This document shows, piece by piece, positions 1 to 11,504 of a stretch of 64,000 nt of DNA; position 1 is the first letter of the stretch; the number at the start of each line of letters is the position of its first letter. Below the pieces are notes generated by a model. That model did no database searches. It was not told where the DNA came from and saw nothing but the letters and a program-made list of their open reading frames with translations. Both the position numbers and the translations under genes were made by a program. This stretch comes from Antilocapra americana (Eukaryota > Chordata > Mammalia > Artiodactyla > Antilocapridae), in the NCBI GenBank assembly GCA_007570785.1, contig ML660213.1, positions 229,295 to 293,294 on the forward strand, written 5' to 3'.

Positions 1-97
1 GCTGCTTTTAATATTTGGTCTTTGTATTTGATATTTGTTAATTTGATTAATATGTGTCTTGGGTGTTCCGCTTGGGGTTGATTCTATTTGGGACCCT

Positions 98-658
98 CTA
101 TGTTTCTTGGACCTGAGATGTTATTTGCTTTCCCAATATAGGGAAATTTTCAACAATGATTTCTTCAAGAATTTTTTGATGGTCTTTCTTTTTGTCTTCT
201 TCTGGGATTCCTATGATTCGAATATTGGTGCATTTAATACTGTCCCAGAGGTCTCTGAGATTGTCCTCATTTCTTTTAATTCTTTTTTCATTATTCCTTT
301 CTGTTTCATTTATTTCTGCCATTCTGTCTTCTCTCTCACTTATCCTGTCTTCTACCTCTGTTATTCTACTGTTGGTTCCCTCCAGGGTGTTTTTGATCTT
401 ATTTATTGCATTATTTATTGCATTTTGACTCTTTTTCTTTTCTTCTAAATCCTTGTTAAAGCTTACCTGCATCTTCTCAATCCTTGCCTGCAGGTTATTG
501 AGTTGCAACTCCAACTTATTTTCCAGGTTTTGGATCATTTTCACTATCATTATTCGGAATTCTTTGTCAGGTAGGCAAGCTATCTCTTCGTCTTTTGTTT
601 GGTCTAGGGGATATTTATCCTGGTCCTTTACTTGTTGGGTATTTCTCTGCCTTTTCAT
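98..658 (-). pseudogene. L1 ORF1 protein, prematurely stopped
   Basis: The frame gives 186 residues of an L1 ORF1-type RNA-binding chaperone: a basic start (MKRQRN), a long heptad-rich coiled coil (about residues 40-125, rich in E, K, N, L and I), then the start of the RRM domain (NIRIIGIPEE, about 146-155). Mammalian ORF1p is usually about 330-370 residues, so most of the RRM and the C-terminal domain are missing. The frame ends at a TAG (98-100) that looks like a C-to-T change of a glutamine codon. A one-base deletion in a C run near 68-70 shifts the frame again just beyond. It is therefore a dead copy. The start is the first ATG after the 5'UTR and matches known ORF1 starts. Confidence 0.92.
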
Positions 659-659
659 C

Positions 660-1876
660 TTGTTTATCTTGGTGTGTTGTCCCTTTATTGTGGGGTTTCC
701 TCACTATGGGAGGGGTTGGATGAGTGTTTTGTCAGAGTTTCCTGGTTGGAATCTTAAGCGGTCTGTCCTGCTTGATTTGGCACCTCTGCTGGCCCTTTCA
801 GTGCTATTCAGCGCTCTGGGGTTTGCCCCGCTCTCGGTGCCTGCGCTTTTCCCGCCCCCTCTGCTCAGGCTCTCTGCTGGCGGCGCACTCTGATGACGCA
901 ATTGGAGGCTGTGGCTTCTCCTCTCCCCAGGCCCAGCCGCTCGGCTCTTTCTGCTTGCAGCTGGGTGTGTCTTCTCAGATGTGCAGCAGCAGACTCTGGC
1001 GGCGCACTCTGGTGACGCAGTTGGGGCTGCGGCTTCTCCCCTCCCCCGGCCCAGCTGCTCGGTTTTTTGAGTGTGCAGCTGGGGGCGTCTTCTCAGATAT
1101 GAGAAGCGCCGAATTCTGGTGGTGACTGTCCATAGTCCCCAGAGGTCTTGGCTAGCACCCAATTCTGCCTGCGGTTTGGGGGCAGAAGCCTCGCCGGGGC
1201 GCTCTCCGTCGGGGGCTGGGCCGGTCCGTAGCCCGCAGCCTCCCGGTTCCACCCGGCTGTCTCGCGCCGCAGTCCGAGTCCCCGCTCCCCTTTGTTCTGT
1301 TCACGAGCCTGGCGGGGGTCTTCCTCGGGAAGGCTACCCAGCGGTCTATCTCCGGTTAGCACCCTCGGTTAGGACCCTCAGTCTGCCCCAGGCGTTCAAT
1401 CTCAGTCCTCCCCCTAAGGCTCGGCCCGCCCCTCCCTGAGCAGTCCTCTGGCTCGTGGGGGATGGGGCGCCCAGCAGCAGCTCCGCTGAAGTTTGCGGTT
1501 AGAGACGTTCTCTAAGGGGCTTAACTATTTATCCTCTTCTAGTCCCGACTTTTATGCTCTCTGAGATTCGCCTCAGATCTCTCAGATCCGCCAGTGAGAA
1601 TGTTTCCTGACGTTTAAAAACCTTTATCTCTTTCGAGGCTCCCCTTCCGAGATGAATCTCAGTCCCTGCCTCTTTGCCTCTTTTTACTTTTTTTTTTCCT
1701 TTGGTCCTACCTTCTTTCGGCGGCAATGGGCTGTCTTTCCAGATGCCTGGAGACCTCTGCCAGCATTCAGATGTTGTTTTATGGAGTTTGTTCGGTATTT
1801 AAATGTTCCTTTGGTGTATTTGTTGGGGAGAGTGTGGACTCTCCGTCCTATTCCTCCGCCATCTTAGTTCCCTCCT
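660..1876 (-). promoter_or_regulatory. L1 5'UTR: internal Pol II promoter, CpG-rich
   Basis: This block is far richer in G+C and CpG than anything else in the window. In L1 elements the 5'UTR holds an internal Pol II promoter, and many L1 5'UTRs also fire antisense. The YY1-like motif reads AAGATGGCGG on the minus strand at 1856-1865, about 11 bases inside the element, as in other mammalian L1s where YY1 sets the start. Retained CpGs suggest a fairly young copy or incomplete methylation decay. Activity is inferred, not shown. Confidence 0.7.
881..1118 (-). repeat. Two tandem copies of a 119-bp unit in the L1 5'UTR
   Basis: CGGCGCACTCTG at 881 recurs at 1000 followed by the same downstream landmarks in the same order (GACGCA, GGCTTCTCC, GGCCCAGC, GCAGCTGGG, GTCTTCTCAGAT), giving a period of 119. 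A weak third start is seen near 1110-1125 (CTGGTGGTGACTG). It resembles the monomer arrays found in some rodent L1 promoters, but here there are only two clear units. Confidence 0.8.
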
Positions 1877-2679
1877 GGGTTTTATTTTAAACATAAAATA
1901 ATCAAGATTTTGATTCTGGATGTACAGTTTGATTATATTTCACTCAAGTGGAGTATTAAAAGAAGCTTTTCAGACCACATTCAATTAATAGATATTTTTT
2001 GTCATTACTTTGTTTTCAGTATTTAAAATTATTTTGTAATCCCCAAAGGAAAACTGAGGAACTGTATTCTTTTTGAAGTGTCTGTATACACACACACACT
2101 CTAGAAGCATATAGTCAGTATTTTTATTCATGGCATGCTTTCTGTATACCAGTGAAAAATTATTGGAATGTGCAACTTAGTAACTGTAATTGTAAAGAAT
2201 AATAACCTAAGAATCTAACCAGATTAAAAATCAATTCAGTGTGACTTTGTTACATTTCCTTTATTTCCTAATGGTTTGTAGGTGTACATGTTAGTTAATG
2301 GATAGGTGTGCTAAGTAATAACTTCTCATGCAATGGTTATTTTGTTGACAATATGAAAATGCTTTCATATCGCATGTGGAACAATTCCATAGAGAAACCA
2401 TACTGACTTTCATGAGTTATGCAGACAAAATGAACTTCTGTGACAAGTGACACTATAACTGCTTGCCTTTTAAATTACTTTTACAAATCATTAGGCATAC
2501 CTTAGTGACAGAGAGAGAACAGACATAATATTTCATTAATACCTCTTTTACTAGAAATGAGCTAACCTTGATTATCTAAAGTTAAATATATGTCCTTTTT
2601 TGAGAAGAGAATAATCTTTCAAAATTTTGAGAATATACTTTTTTTTAGATTTAAAATCATAAGTGTATTACCACTGTTA
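1877..2679. other. AT-rich intergenic DNA, nothing recognised
   Basis: No gene or repeat family recognised. There is only a five-unit CA run near 2089-2098. Confidence 0.6.
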
Positions 2680-2880
2680 CTTTCTGTAGGTGCTCAACAT
2701 TAGTTTTAGACTATTTACATGCATTATTATATTTATTCCTTATGACAAATATGAGATTTGGATACTTATGATGTTACAGTTAAGAAAATATGACTCAGAG
2801 GCATTAGTTATCTTGCTTATATATGCAATTTATGTGGCATTTAGGATTCAAACTCTGTTCACTCTTCAAAATCTTGCCTA
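2680..2880 (+). mobile_element. MIR SINE, degraded
   Basis: The order of landmarks fits MIR: a truncated 5' part, TTATTCCTTATGACAA, a core like ACAGTTAAGAAAATATGACTCAGAGGC (the MIR segment for ACAGATGAGGAAACTGAGGC), then the GGATTCAAACTCTG end. Heavy divergence agrees with an old mammal-wide family. Confidence 0.65.
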
Positions 2881-3589
2881 GCGAATGGTGACAACTAATA
2901 TACTGACATTTTTAGATGAATATTTTAACACACTTTATAAGCCTAATTAAAAACAAATCACTCATCTCACAATCTGTGTTGATCATGAGAACTTCTCATC
3001 ATGAATGTAACTGGGCAGGGGTCCCAGTGCTTCCATTTTGAACCCAGTACCCTTTGTGTTGAAGTCAACTTCTTATGGATGGCTCCCAGTCAAATACTGA
3101 GCACAGCACCTTGTTCCTGGGAGAGACAAGATGCTTCTGAGGTGGACATTGGGCATTGGTTGACACTGATGACTTTCTTCCCCTCTCTCTATCGCTCAGG
3201 ATCAGATTTGCCCTCCATGACTTCTCCAGACCTCTCCATATTTTTCCTCATTTGGGTTTTCCTAATAAAACACTTTTCATACTGTTCATGGGGTTCTCAA
3301 GGCAAGAATACTACATGGTTTGCCATTCCCTTCTCCAGTGGACCACATTCTGTCAGACCTCTCCACTATGACCCGTCTGTCCTGGGTGGCCTCACATGGC
3401 ATGGCTTAGTCTCATTGAGATAGACAAGGCTGTAGTCCATGTTATCAGATTGGCTAGTTTTCTGTGATTGTGGTTTCAGTCTGTCTGCCCTCTGATGCCC
3501 TCTCTCAGCACCTACAGTCTTACCTGGGTTTCTCTTAGGTTGGATATGGGGTATCTCTTCAAGGCTGTTCCAGCAAAGCATAGCCAAAG

Positions 3590-3619
3590 AATGCTCAAAT
3601 GCCAAATGCTCAAATGCCA
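3590..3619. repeat. 2 x 15 bp tandem repeat inside BovB
   Basis: The unit AATGCTCAAATGCCA occurs twice head to tail (3590-3604, 3605-3619) and a diverged third start (AGTGCTCAAA) follows. BovB normally has one such stretch, so this is a local duplication in this copy. Confidence 0.85.
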
Positions 3620-3655
3620 AGGAGTGCTCAAACTACCACACAACTGCACTCATCT

Positions 3656-3715
3656 CAGTTCAGTTCAGTTGCTCAGTCATGTCTGACTCTTTGCGACCTC
3701 ATGAATCTAAAACCA
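3656..3715 (-). mobile_element. 60-bp BovB/SINE 3' tail inserted in BovB
   Basis: The BovB reading breaks at CTCATCT and resumes at CATATCACACACTAG. Between them is the reverse complement of the BovB/Bov-A 3' end (CAGTTCAGTTCAGTTGCTCA... GACTCTTTGCGACC). It is flanked by a near-perfect duplication, GCACTCATCT (3646-3655) and GCACTCATATC (3716-3726), so it is a separate and very short retroposition event. Confidence 0.82.
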
Positions 3716-3726
3716 GCACTCATATC

Positions 3727-4975
3727 ACACACTAGTAAAGCAATGCTCAAAATTCTCCAAGCCAGGCTTCAGCAATACATGAACTGTGAACTTCCAGATG
3801 TTCAAGCTGGTTTTAGAAAAGGCAGAAAAACCAGAGATCAAATTGCCAAGATTCCCTGGATCATGGCAAAACAAGAGAGTTCCAGAAAAACATCTATTTC
3901 TGCTTTATTGACTATGCCAAAGCTTTTGACTGTGTGGATCACAATAAACTGTGGAAAATTCTGAAAGAGATGGGAATATAAGACCACCTAACCTGCCTCT
4001 TGAGTAACCTGTATGCAGGTCAGGAAGCAACAGTTAGAACTGGACATGGAACAACAGACTGGTTCCAAACAGGAAAAGGAGTACGTTAAGGCTGAATATT
4101 GTCACCCTGCTGGTTTAACTTCTATGCAGAGTACATCATGAGTAATCGCTGGGCTGGAGAAAGCACAGGCTGGAATCAAGATTGCAGGGAGAAATATCAA
4201 TAACCTCAGATATGCAGATGACACCACACCTCATGGCAGAAAGTGAAGAGGAACTAAAGAGCCTCTTGATGAAAGTGAAAGAGGAGAGTGAAAAAGCTGT
4301 ATTAAAGCTCAACATTCAGAAAACTAAGATCATGGCATCCTGTCCCATCACTTCATGGCAAATAGATGGAGAAACAGTAGCTGAATAATTTTTTTTTTTC
4401 TGCTCCAAAATCACTGCAGATGGTGATTGTAGCCATGAACTTAAAAGATGCTTACTCCTTGGAATGAAAGTTATTACCAACCTAGATAGCATATTATAAA
4501 GCAGAGATGTTACTTTGCCAACAAAGGTCCATCTAGTCAAGGCTATGGTTTTCCAGTAGTCATGTATGGATGTGAAAGTTAGACTATAAATTATAGAAAG
4601 CTGAGCACCAAAGAATTGATGCTTTTGAACTGTGGTGTTGGAGAAGACTCTTGAGAGTCCCGTGAACTGCAAGAAGATCCAACCAGTCCATCCTAAAGGA
4701 GATCAGTCCTGGGTGTTCATTGGAAGGACTGATGTTTAAGCTGAAACTCCAATACTTTGGCCACCTGATGCGAAGAGCTGACTCATTTGAAAAGATCCTG
4801 ATGCTGGGAAAGATTGAGGTCAGGAGGAGAAGGGGATGACAGAGTATGAGACGGTTGGATGGCATCACCGACTCAGTGGACATGAGTTTAAGTAAACTCC
4901 GGCAGATGGACAGGGAGGCCTGGCGTCCTGCTATTCATGGGGCCACAAAGAGTCGGAGACAACTGAGCAACTGAA
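3727..4975 (+). pseudogene. BovB reverse transcriptase remnant
   Basis: Frames in this span encode pieces of the BovB ORF: FRKGRKTRDQIA (about 3810-3845), the RT catalytic box YADD at 4211-4222, then LMAESEEELKSLLMKVKEESEKA, the thumb-like region, and the C-terminal GRRRRG-type basic block on another frame. The frame breaks right after YADD (an inserted base turns the next residues to TPHG) and again many times. RT copies RNA at the nicked target; this copy cannot. No single frame covers even a third of the domain. Confidence 0.85.
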
Positions 4976-4985
4976 CTGAACTGAA

Positions 4986-7916
4986 CTAAATTGATAAGAC
5001 ATGATTTTCATTCTCTATTCTGATTCTAGAGGATGAAAACCTCTTTTATATATTGTGAATACATTTTTTAGATATATATATAGATATGTATCAGGAAGTT
5101 CTAGATTTAGATTTAAAATCATTTAATCATGCAGCCATAATTATTTAAGTAGAAATATTTGACTATTTCACTCAATGTCTGTTCTCAATAGTTGGCATTT
5201 TATTCATCAAGTAATTAGATGCACGAACCAAATAATATTAAGTATAAAATAACTAAAAATTCATTATACTTTTTCCTTGGTCAAGGTAATCTTTCTTCCC
5301 TCAATATAATTCAAATTCAGACACATTTTTGGAAATCTGGAAATATTTTTAAATGATTAAAAATTTATTGGTTCATCAAGAATAGGATGTGCATTCTCAG
5401 CCTTTAAAAATGTTATTGAGAAAAGGTCTCATTTTAGAAACAAATCTTTAACTTTTTAAATTTTTCTTTCCTTATCTGTGCCTGCAATCAGCAATTAAAA
5501 TACATTTTCATTTCCTCACTAATTTTTTCTTCTGTTTTTCATAGTATAGACATAATCAAATTTTTAGTAAAATTTTAAATCTCTAGTGATAATCCAAGAT
5601 GAGTATTAATTGAAGCACATGGTAGAAAAATTCATATATTTATTAGGAACGTATAAAGCACTATTCATTACGTTATATGGCCTTCTGTGTCTGTAAGAAA
5701 ATACATACCAAATGGTTCTGTAGCTTTAACTATTGGCTTTAATGGCTGCTCCTGTGAGAACACGGCAGCCTTTCCGGAATGCTTGCTTACCTGTATTTTT
5801 CTTTTAGGTGTTTAGCAATGCTTGTTGGCCAGCTTTCCATCAGCTAAACATTGTTTATCTGAATGTTTCAGCTATTCCCAAAGACCTTCAATGAGACAGG
5901 TTGCATCATTCTGCAATTATAAACATCTGTTTAGATGTGTTCTCCACCATTAATTCACTATTGCTTATGATAACTTTGTGTATTTGAAACTAAAATGTCA
6001 ATCACATCCCCTCTTTCTAAACTCCATAAAGAACTAACTACATCTTTTATTCTATCATTTTATGTGTGAAACAACTTACTTTTGTTGTTCAAACTACTGT
6101 ATAGCAATTATGCATGTGCTTTCTTTTATATAACGTGCTGTTTTACCTGCCATCTGTGTATTCACTTAATTACATTTGCAAGGAAATTAAAAGCATTTAG
6201 TCCAGTATAAATTTTGACTTATTGTTGCTAGTTTTGTTGTGGGTATAAAATTCACTCAAGCATTTCTTCAGAAATGTCATGAATGACTTTCCAATATTTT
6301 ATTCACCTTTCCCCCAAATTGATGAAATGCTATTAAACCCAGAAAGAGAAGAATTGCAAAAAAAAAAAAAAAAATTGTTGGAATTCAAGACTTTTACTTA
6401 TGTTAAACTAATAAAAAGACTAGAAATTTAGAAAAACAATACAGTTGAGAGCTGCATATAGAGAGTATTCACAGAGGAAAAAATAAAGGAAAACATAATT
6501 TCTGAAATGTAAAGTCAGTGTAAAGAAATCTGACAAATACTGTACTTCAGCACCTCTAGAAATAAAAAAATCAGTGCTGCTCTTGCATTGTTCAACAGCT
6601 CTCATCATTCTAATGCTTTAAACTAATTTCTAAAATAATTAGTGCAGCAGAAGTTCATTTTGCCTTTCCTGCTATAATTCCATAATAATAATGATTGTGA
6701 AGACATGTTTAAACTGATGTGTATCATCCACTCAACTATGAATGTTTCAGGCTGAGTTTATCTCTTCAGTAAATTCACAGCTTTTGAATATCAAGTGGTT
6801 TCACTAATTCTTTTAAATTAGAAATCTAGAAACATAGATTTATCTTGTCTTGTGTATACTATATGTGTAGTATTGAGAAATACACCACTGTGTAATATTG
6901 GGAAATTATATTGGTCCTATTTTCAAAGTCCTTTCCAATTCTCAAGCTTCACTATTCTATGGCTTTCTATACTGTGCCAACAATCTATAGAAAGACATGA
7001 TTCTTCCTGGAAATACCTCTCAAATGTCCCAGTATAGCACTCATTCTATGTTGGTTTCACTCTTACTGTTTTTTGAGAGTTTATCATTGGAGATGTGTAA
7101 TACTGGGATTTTGGGATTCTTCATCTGCAAGCCCATCCCAAACATCTGAAAGACACATTCATTCATTTATTTCATGCTTATTAAGGATAACATCAAGCTC
7201 TCAGGTAGTAACTATTAAAATGAAAATGATCCCTGAGTAGATTTTGTATTGAGAGATGTGTAAGTATATAAAGAGCTAATGCTTGTCAGAGTTCAGAGCC
7301 TGGCAAAAACAGTGGTTTGGAATCAGATTAAAGTAAAGTAAAATAAATCAGATTAAAATAAATTAGCATAAAACAAAATTTAAAAAGATTTGTGATATCA
7401 GAAGTCAATTAAAAATGTGCAAACAGCTCCCAGTATTTCTCTAGTTACTTTAATCTACTCAGTCAAAGTTGCATGGGCCAAGAAACCTGTGGACTCAATC
7501 CCTTTAAACCATTAGACTCTAGGAAATAACACATAAATAATCAAATATCTATATCTACTAGATAAATAAATTCCTTGTGATACTAGAGGCATATATATCC
7601 ATGGACCAATTTTAGCAAGAGCCTTAGACATATAGCAGACCAGGACATGCTCACTGTAATTCACTCATGTTACTGAGCCCGCTTCCTACTGCTAATAAAC
7701 ATTCAACAATTTTGGACAATATGAACAAATGTAAACTTCTATTCCTTGCATACAGTCACGATCATGAATAAGTGACACAACTCACTATGTAAACTTCCAC
7801 CTGAAATAGTCAATCAGTTATAAAATTCTCCAGGTGACAATTTCAAGTCTTTAGGATATCAGATTTTTCTTCCTGTATGGTTCTTTTGGTTGTTGTTTTC
7901 CATATTTAGTCTGTAG
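4986..7916. other. AT-rich intergenic DNA, nothing firm
   Basis: I see no coding frame or young repeat in this 2.9-kb stretch. A run of 17 A (6358-6374) could be the tail of an unrecognised plus-strand retroposon, but I found no matching target-site duplication. A short AT dinucleotide patch lies near 5073-5090. 7155-7290 has a weak likeness to old mammalian repeats (ATTCATTCATTTATTTCATG). Confidence 0.5.
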
Positions 7917-8276
7917 GGGAGCTGTTATACACCTCAATGTGGTGATAAATGATAGATTGGCAGGCTTATAAACAACAGAAATGCATTTATCAGTTTTGGA
8001 ACCTGGAAAGTCCAAGATCAAGGTGCAGGGAGGTGCAGTGTTTATGGAGAAAACAAACCCTGGATCACAGATGCCTATATTTCTTTTCTCTGTGTTTTTA
8101 CATGTCAGAGAAAAATTCCTTGCCTCTCTCTCTGTGGTTTCCTTTAAAGGGGCACTAATCCTATTCATGGGAGCTCCACCCTTATGACTTAATCACCTTC
8201 TAAAGGCTCCCCCCAAATACTACCAATTGTAATTTCAACATATGTATTTGAAAGGGTACACAAACCCTCTATAACA
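7917..8276 (-). mobile_element. Solo LTR of ERVL-MaLR type (MLT1/MST-like)
   Basis: Read on the plus strand it shows the reverse complement of a MaLR LTR: GGCTTATAAACAACAGAAATG, then a GTCCAAGATCAAGGTGC block, GGGGCACTAATCCTATTCATGG, GAGCTCCACCCTTATGACTTAATCACC, and TTTCAACATATGTATTTG near the end. LTR sense is therefore minus. Internal retroviral sequence is not seen on either side, so it is a solo LTR. Divergence fits an old mammalian family; the exact subfamily is not assigned. Confidence 0.85.
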
Positions 8277-9180
8277 AGCCCCAAATGGCTAGTGCCATCC
8301 TTTTATCCTCAATATTTGCTCATCTATAACAATGTGCAGAAGTTAAGGACAAATTAAATTTACCCTGTAACAAGTTTGTAGAGGGGAAGCCGATCACATT
8401 AACCTTACCTTGTATCTCTTTTACTTTATGTTAATCAAGATGGGTTGCAGTCATACCCAATAGCTTGTACCATAAACAACAATGAACTTTTTCATCTTTA
8501 ACCCAACACATCATAGAGAAAAATTAACTAAGTTACTCTATTCTTCTCTTGCATGTGGATACTGCATGAGGATTATCCTTATTATTCTTATTAGAGCCTT
8601 ACAATGTAATTCATTTTTCATGGAAACTTGTTTCTTGAATAAAAGACTGATTCCAGGTCTGGGTCAGGCATCAGAATAACTTTAATAATAAACATAGAAC
8701 ATAATAAAAAGTAAACATGATAAAAATACAGCCTACTTAAAGAGGTCCCTACAGGTCAAACTGGGATAGTTTGAGCTTCAGTAAGGATAATAATTACAAT
8801 GTATTAAAATAAAAAACATGTTTATATCTATGAATTCATAATGATAGTAAAAAGTAATCTTTTTACTTTTGGAAGGTTATGTAAAGCCTATTTACTAGAA
8901 TAGGAACTGGTCAATATAAGAAATGAAACAGTCATTTATTTTGCCTTTTCTTTGTGTGGCTTTCTAAAAAAATTTACTTAATTTTAATTGAAGGGTAATT
9001 GCTTTTCAGCATTGTCTTGGTTTCTACCTGTATGAACTCTGTACCCAGAAAATCTAGTGGTAGATGAAGGAAGGGTGTCTCTTTATAAAAGTATTCCCAT
9101 TAAGTCTGAAAAATAAACGGAAAACCAAGAATATCACTAGTGTGCAGTCCTCAGGGAACTGAATGTAAGCACTGAGGAAC
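8277..9180. other. Intergenic DNA, nothing recognised
   Basis: AT-rich sequence with scattered stops in all frames and no repeat family I can name. Confidence 0.5.
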
Positions 9181-9760
9181 AACGAGATCTAACCTGACAA
9201 ACACCAAAGAGAAAATGCGTTGTCTTGGGTTCCCTGACATGAGGGAACAATGTCATATTCTGTCCTGCTGAGGAGCCCAAACCTGGGTCTGCTGGAGCCT
9301 CCAGATCCGGCTACCACATTGCAGGAGATACAGAGGTTACCTGAGCAGGTTCAGCTGCACCTAGAGTGTACAGTGGGCTGAGTACACAGGCAAAGTGCCC
9401 AGGCCCTTCAACAAAAAGGAGTGGTAGAAGGAAAACCTATGGACTAAAAAGATTTAACATATAGATCACATTGTTTTAAATGGTCAAGACTAAGCTATAC
9501 TGTCTGGGGACACACACTTAGGTGGTATCACTTAAAAAAAAAAAAGAGAGAGGTTATTAGGAAATGGAGATGGTGGATCCTTTTGGAGGAAGAGAGGGGC
9601 TTGTGATTGGGATGAGGCCACATGGGAGGTGAGAACATTTCTGTCCTACATGAGCTATGGTAATAAAGGCTTGCACTATATAATAATTTGCTCAGCTTGT
9701 ATGTTAGTTTTGTTATTGATTTCTATAGATGTGTTTTATTTTATAACACTTTTGAAAAGA
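9181..9760 (+). mobile_element. Old L1M-type 3' end
   Basis: The later part (about 9550-9750) follows the known L1M 3'UTR order: GGAGGAAGAGAGGGGCTTGTGATTGGGA, a TAATTTGCTCAGCTTGTATGT block, and TTTTATTTTATAACA at the end. The earlier part (CTATGGACTAAAAAGATTTAA near 9437) also fits. It is highly diverged and the left edge is uncertain. Confidence 0.5.
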
Positions 9761-10260
9761 TGAAGCCGCACAGGTGGGGACAGTTGCGGTCCCTCACTTT
9801 GCCTGGTGGGCAGGCTAGCGTTTGTTTTACAGGATCTGATCCAGGCTGCCCTCTGGCTCAGCTGCTTTCCTTAAGAGCTGGCCCTAAACCTGGATGTCCA
9901 GCGATACTAACTTGAATGGAATTCTGAGGAAAGAAGTTGTTTAGTGAGCCTGAGGGTATGTCAGATACAGGGAAGGCCAGAACCTTGTTTTTAGGGAAGT
10001 TAGCATCAGCACTTCCAGCCTTTTACCTGGCTGCTCTACGTTTTGCTCCTCTGTGAGTTGGTGCCATATTTGTGTCTGCATGTGGTGCGGGGCAGATAAC
10101 AATGGTGAATCGCTCATCCAACGCCTGCACGCTCCATCACCTCTTGGAGTCAAACTCGGGCAGGCATTTTTTCTACTGACCGGGTACCAACGTACAATCT
10201 GGGAGATATAAAATAATCCCCCACTCTCTGTGTTTTAGGGATTTTGCTTTTCAGACTCAT
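9761..10260. other. Intergenic DNA, nothing recognised
   Basis: Moderate GC, no named repeat, no convincing frame. Confidence 0.45.
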
Positions 10261-10460
10261 TTTGTGTGTGTGTGTAAGAGTGTATGTATGTATGTGAGTG
10301 TGTATAGGTATGTGAGTGTGGGTGTGTTTGTGTGTATGGGTGCGCATGTATATGAGTGTGGGTGTGCTTACATGTGGGGTGTGCATGTATGTGTGTGCAT
10401 ATGCAAGTGCATATGTGGATGGGTGTGAGTGTGTGTCAGTATGAATGTGTGTGTGTGCAC
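10261..10460 (+). repeat. TG-rich imperfect microsatellite
   Basis: Mixed TG, TGTATG, TGAGTG and TGGGTG units over about 200 bp. The alternating purine-pyrimidine pattern can adopt Z-DNA. The open frames that read through it on both strands (His-Thr-rich on minus, Val-Cys-rich on plus) are products of the repeat. Confidence 0.9.
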
Positions 10461-11504
10461 ATATTATTTCGCATCTTGATCTCAGTCACTCACATTTCCC
10501 TACATAGAACCCTCTCTTGCCTTTTACTGATGTCATAATAAATCATCTAGACCAGACCAACAAAGCCCAGTTTAAAGATTCTTAGGAATGATGACTCAGA
10601 TATTCTTTAAATTGCTTTCTCCGGAGTTTTCCCATATAACAGCAGAAGAAATGTGAAAAACTAATCAATAAAGATGCAAATGAAAGAGCACAGAGTCCCT
10701 TGATGCCTCCCTAGTTTCTCATCAAAGGTCTTCCTCTGTTCACTGTTAACTGAAATCTCTTGAGACATAGATTCACCCAGATGGGGGCAGAGGAAGGACC
10801 ATGGATCCTTGGTTTCTACACCATTAAGCACTCATAACACGCTGACCTAGTATCATAAGTCAGTTTTATGATGTGGCCCAGGTGTATCTGTCTGTGTTCT
10901 CGGTCTTTCCGAATGGTTGCCCCATGGTGCAAGCACCATTTGATAATACCATGCAGTGTTATTATCCACCTGCCATTGTAATGAAACAGGCTTAATTACT
11001 TCCTGAGATATTGCAGCCATTAAATGGATAAGGCAAAAGCAAGGCACAGCCAATGCTACTCTGACTCTAAAGTCCTTAACCTTTCCTTTCTGCACCCTCA
11101 TTTCAGAATAACTTTATTTTCCATTCCACCTAGTTAGATTTCATTTACTCTCGAAGTCCTAACTCCAGAAGTTTTTTCCAGTCCTTGCTGTGCACTCACC
11201 ATTCTTCTTTCTCTAAACTCCTATTGTATATTTAGAGAACACTCATTTCTTTCATGTAGTGTTGGCTGACTTCTCAACTGCTTGCTTACTTCTTATGGCC
11301 AGGCAGTATTCTTAAAGGCAGAAATATGGTTTCCTCTGTTTTGTAAAGAATCTAGCAATGTATTAGATTTTAAAATAATTGGTATGAATGATGACATCAT
11401 ACTCTTCATGTCCGTTGTGGAGACTAATCAGATACCTAAATGGTTAAACCAATCATTAATTGGTTGATTCAACCAATTAAAATAAAATACCCTCTAATTC
11501 CTGT
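10461..11504. other. Intergenic DNA, nothing recognised
   Basis: No repeat family or gene recognised. An 82-codon minus frame at 10853-11101 shows no known motif and is probably chance. Confidence 0.45.

Larger units (their letters stand above)
1..1876 (-). mobile_element. Ruminant L1 LINE, 5' part (5'UTR and start of ORF1), cut by window edge
   Basis: The minus strand carries the 5' end of a ruminant-type L1. It starts near 1876 with a YY1-like start motif, runs through a GC- and CpG-rich 5'UTR (about 1876 to 660), then enters ORF1 at 658. The element continues past base 1, so ORF2, 3'UTR and target-site duplication cannot be judged. A 5' end that reaches the transcription start is uncommon, since most L1 copies are 5'-truncated. 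ORF1 is broken (see its entry), so this copy cannot make intact ORF1 protein. Recognition rests on the ORF1 protein and the 5' terminal motif; the subfamily is not assigned. Confidence 0.93.
2990..4985 (+). mobile_element. BovB (RTE) LINE, decayed, internally deleted
   Basis: From about 3270 to 4985 the sequence follows the BovB order: the upstream block with TTCATACTGTTCATGGGG and TGCCATTCCCTTCTCC, the reverse transcriptase block (3727 on), and the 3' end AAGAGTCGGAGACAACTGAG plus the CTGAACTGAA tail. The part 2990-3270 fits the same element less clearly. A block between about 3575 and 3590 is missing relative to the usual BovB order. BovB is an RTE-clade retrotransposon with one main ORF (endonuclease plus RT) and drives ruminant SINE spread. 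Many frameshifts make this copy inactive. A short reverse-oriented BovB tail lies inside it (3656-3715). Confidence 0.88.

Noticed and set aside
704..1439. Open frames of 89-182 codons on both strands in the L1 5'UTR
   Set aside because: High GC lowers the chance of stops. The frames overlap on both strands, have no motif, and sit in a known noncoding promoter region.
3000..3423. 140-codon plus-strand frame
   Set aside because: It lies in BovB and matches no part of the BovB protein in this frame.
3590..3619. Short direct repeats as a CRISPR array
   Set aside because: There are only two adjacent units with no spacers, in a vertebrate LINE.
6358..6374. A17 run as the tail of a processed pseudogene
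   Set aside because: No target-site duplication, poly(A) signal or gene-like body was found next to it.
10150..10538. Frames rich in His-Thr or Val-Cys
   Set aside because: They are translations of the TG microsatellite.
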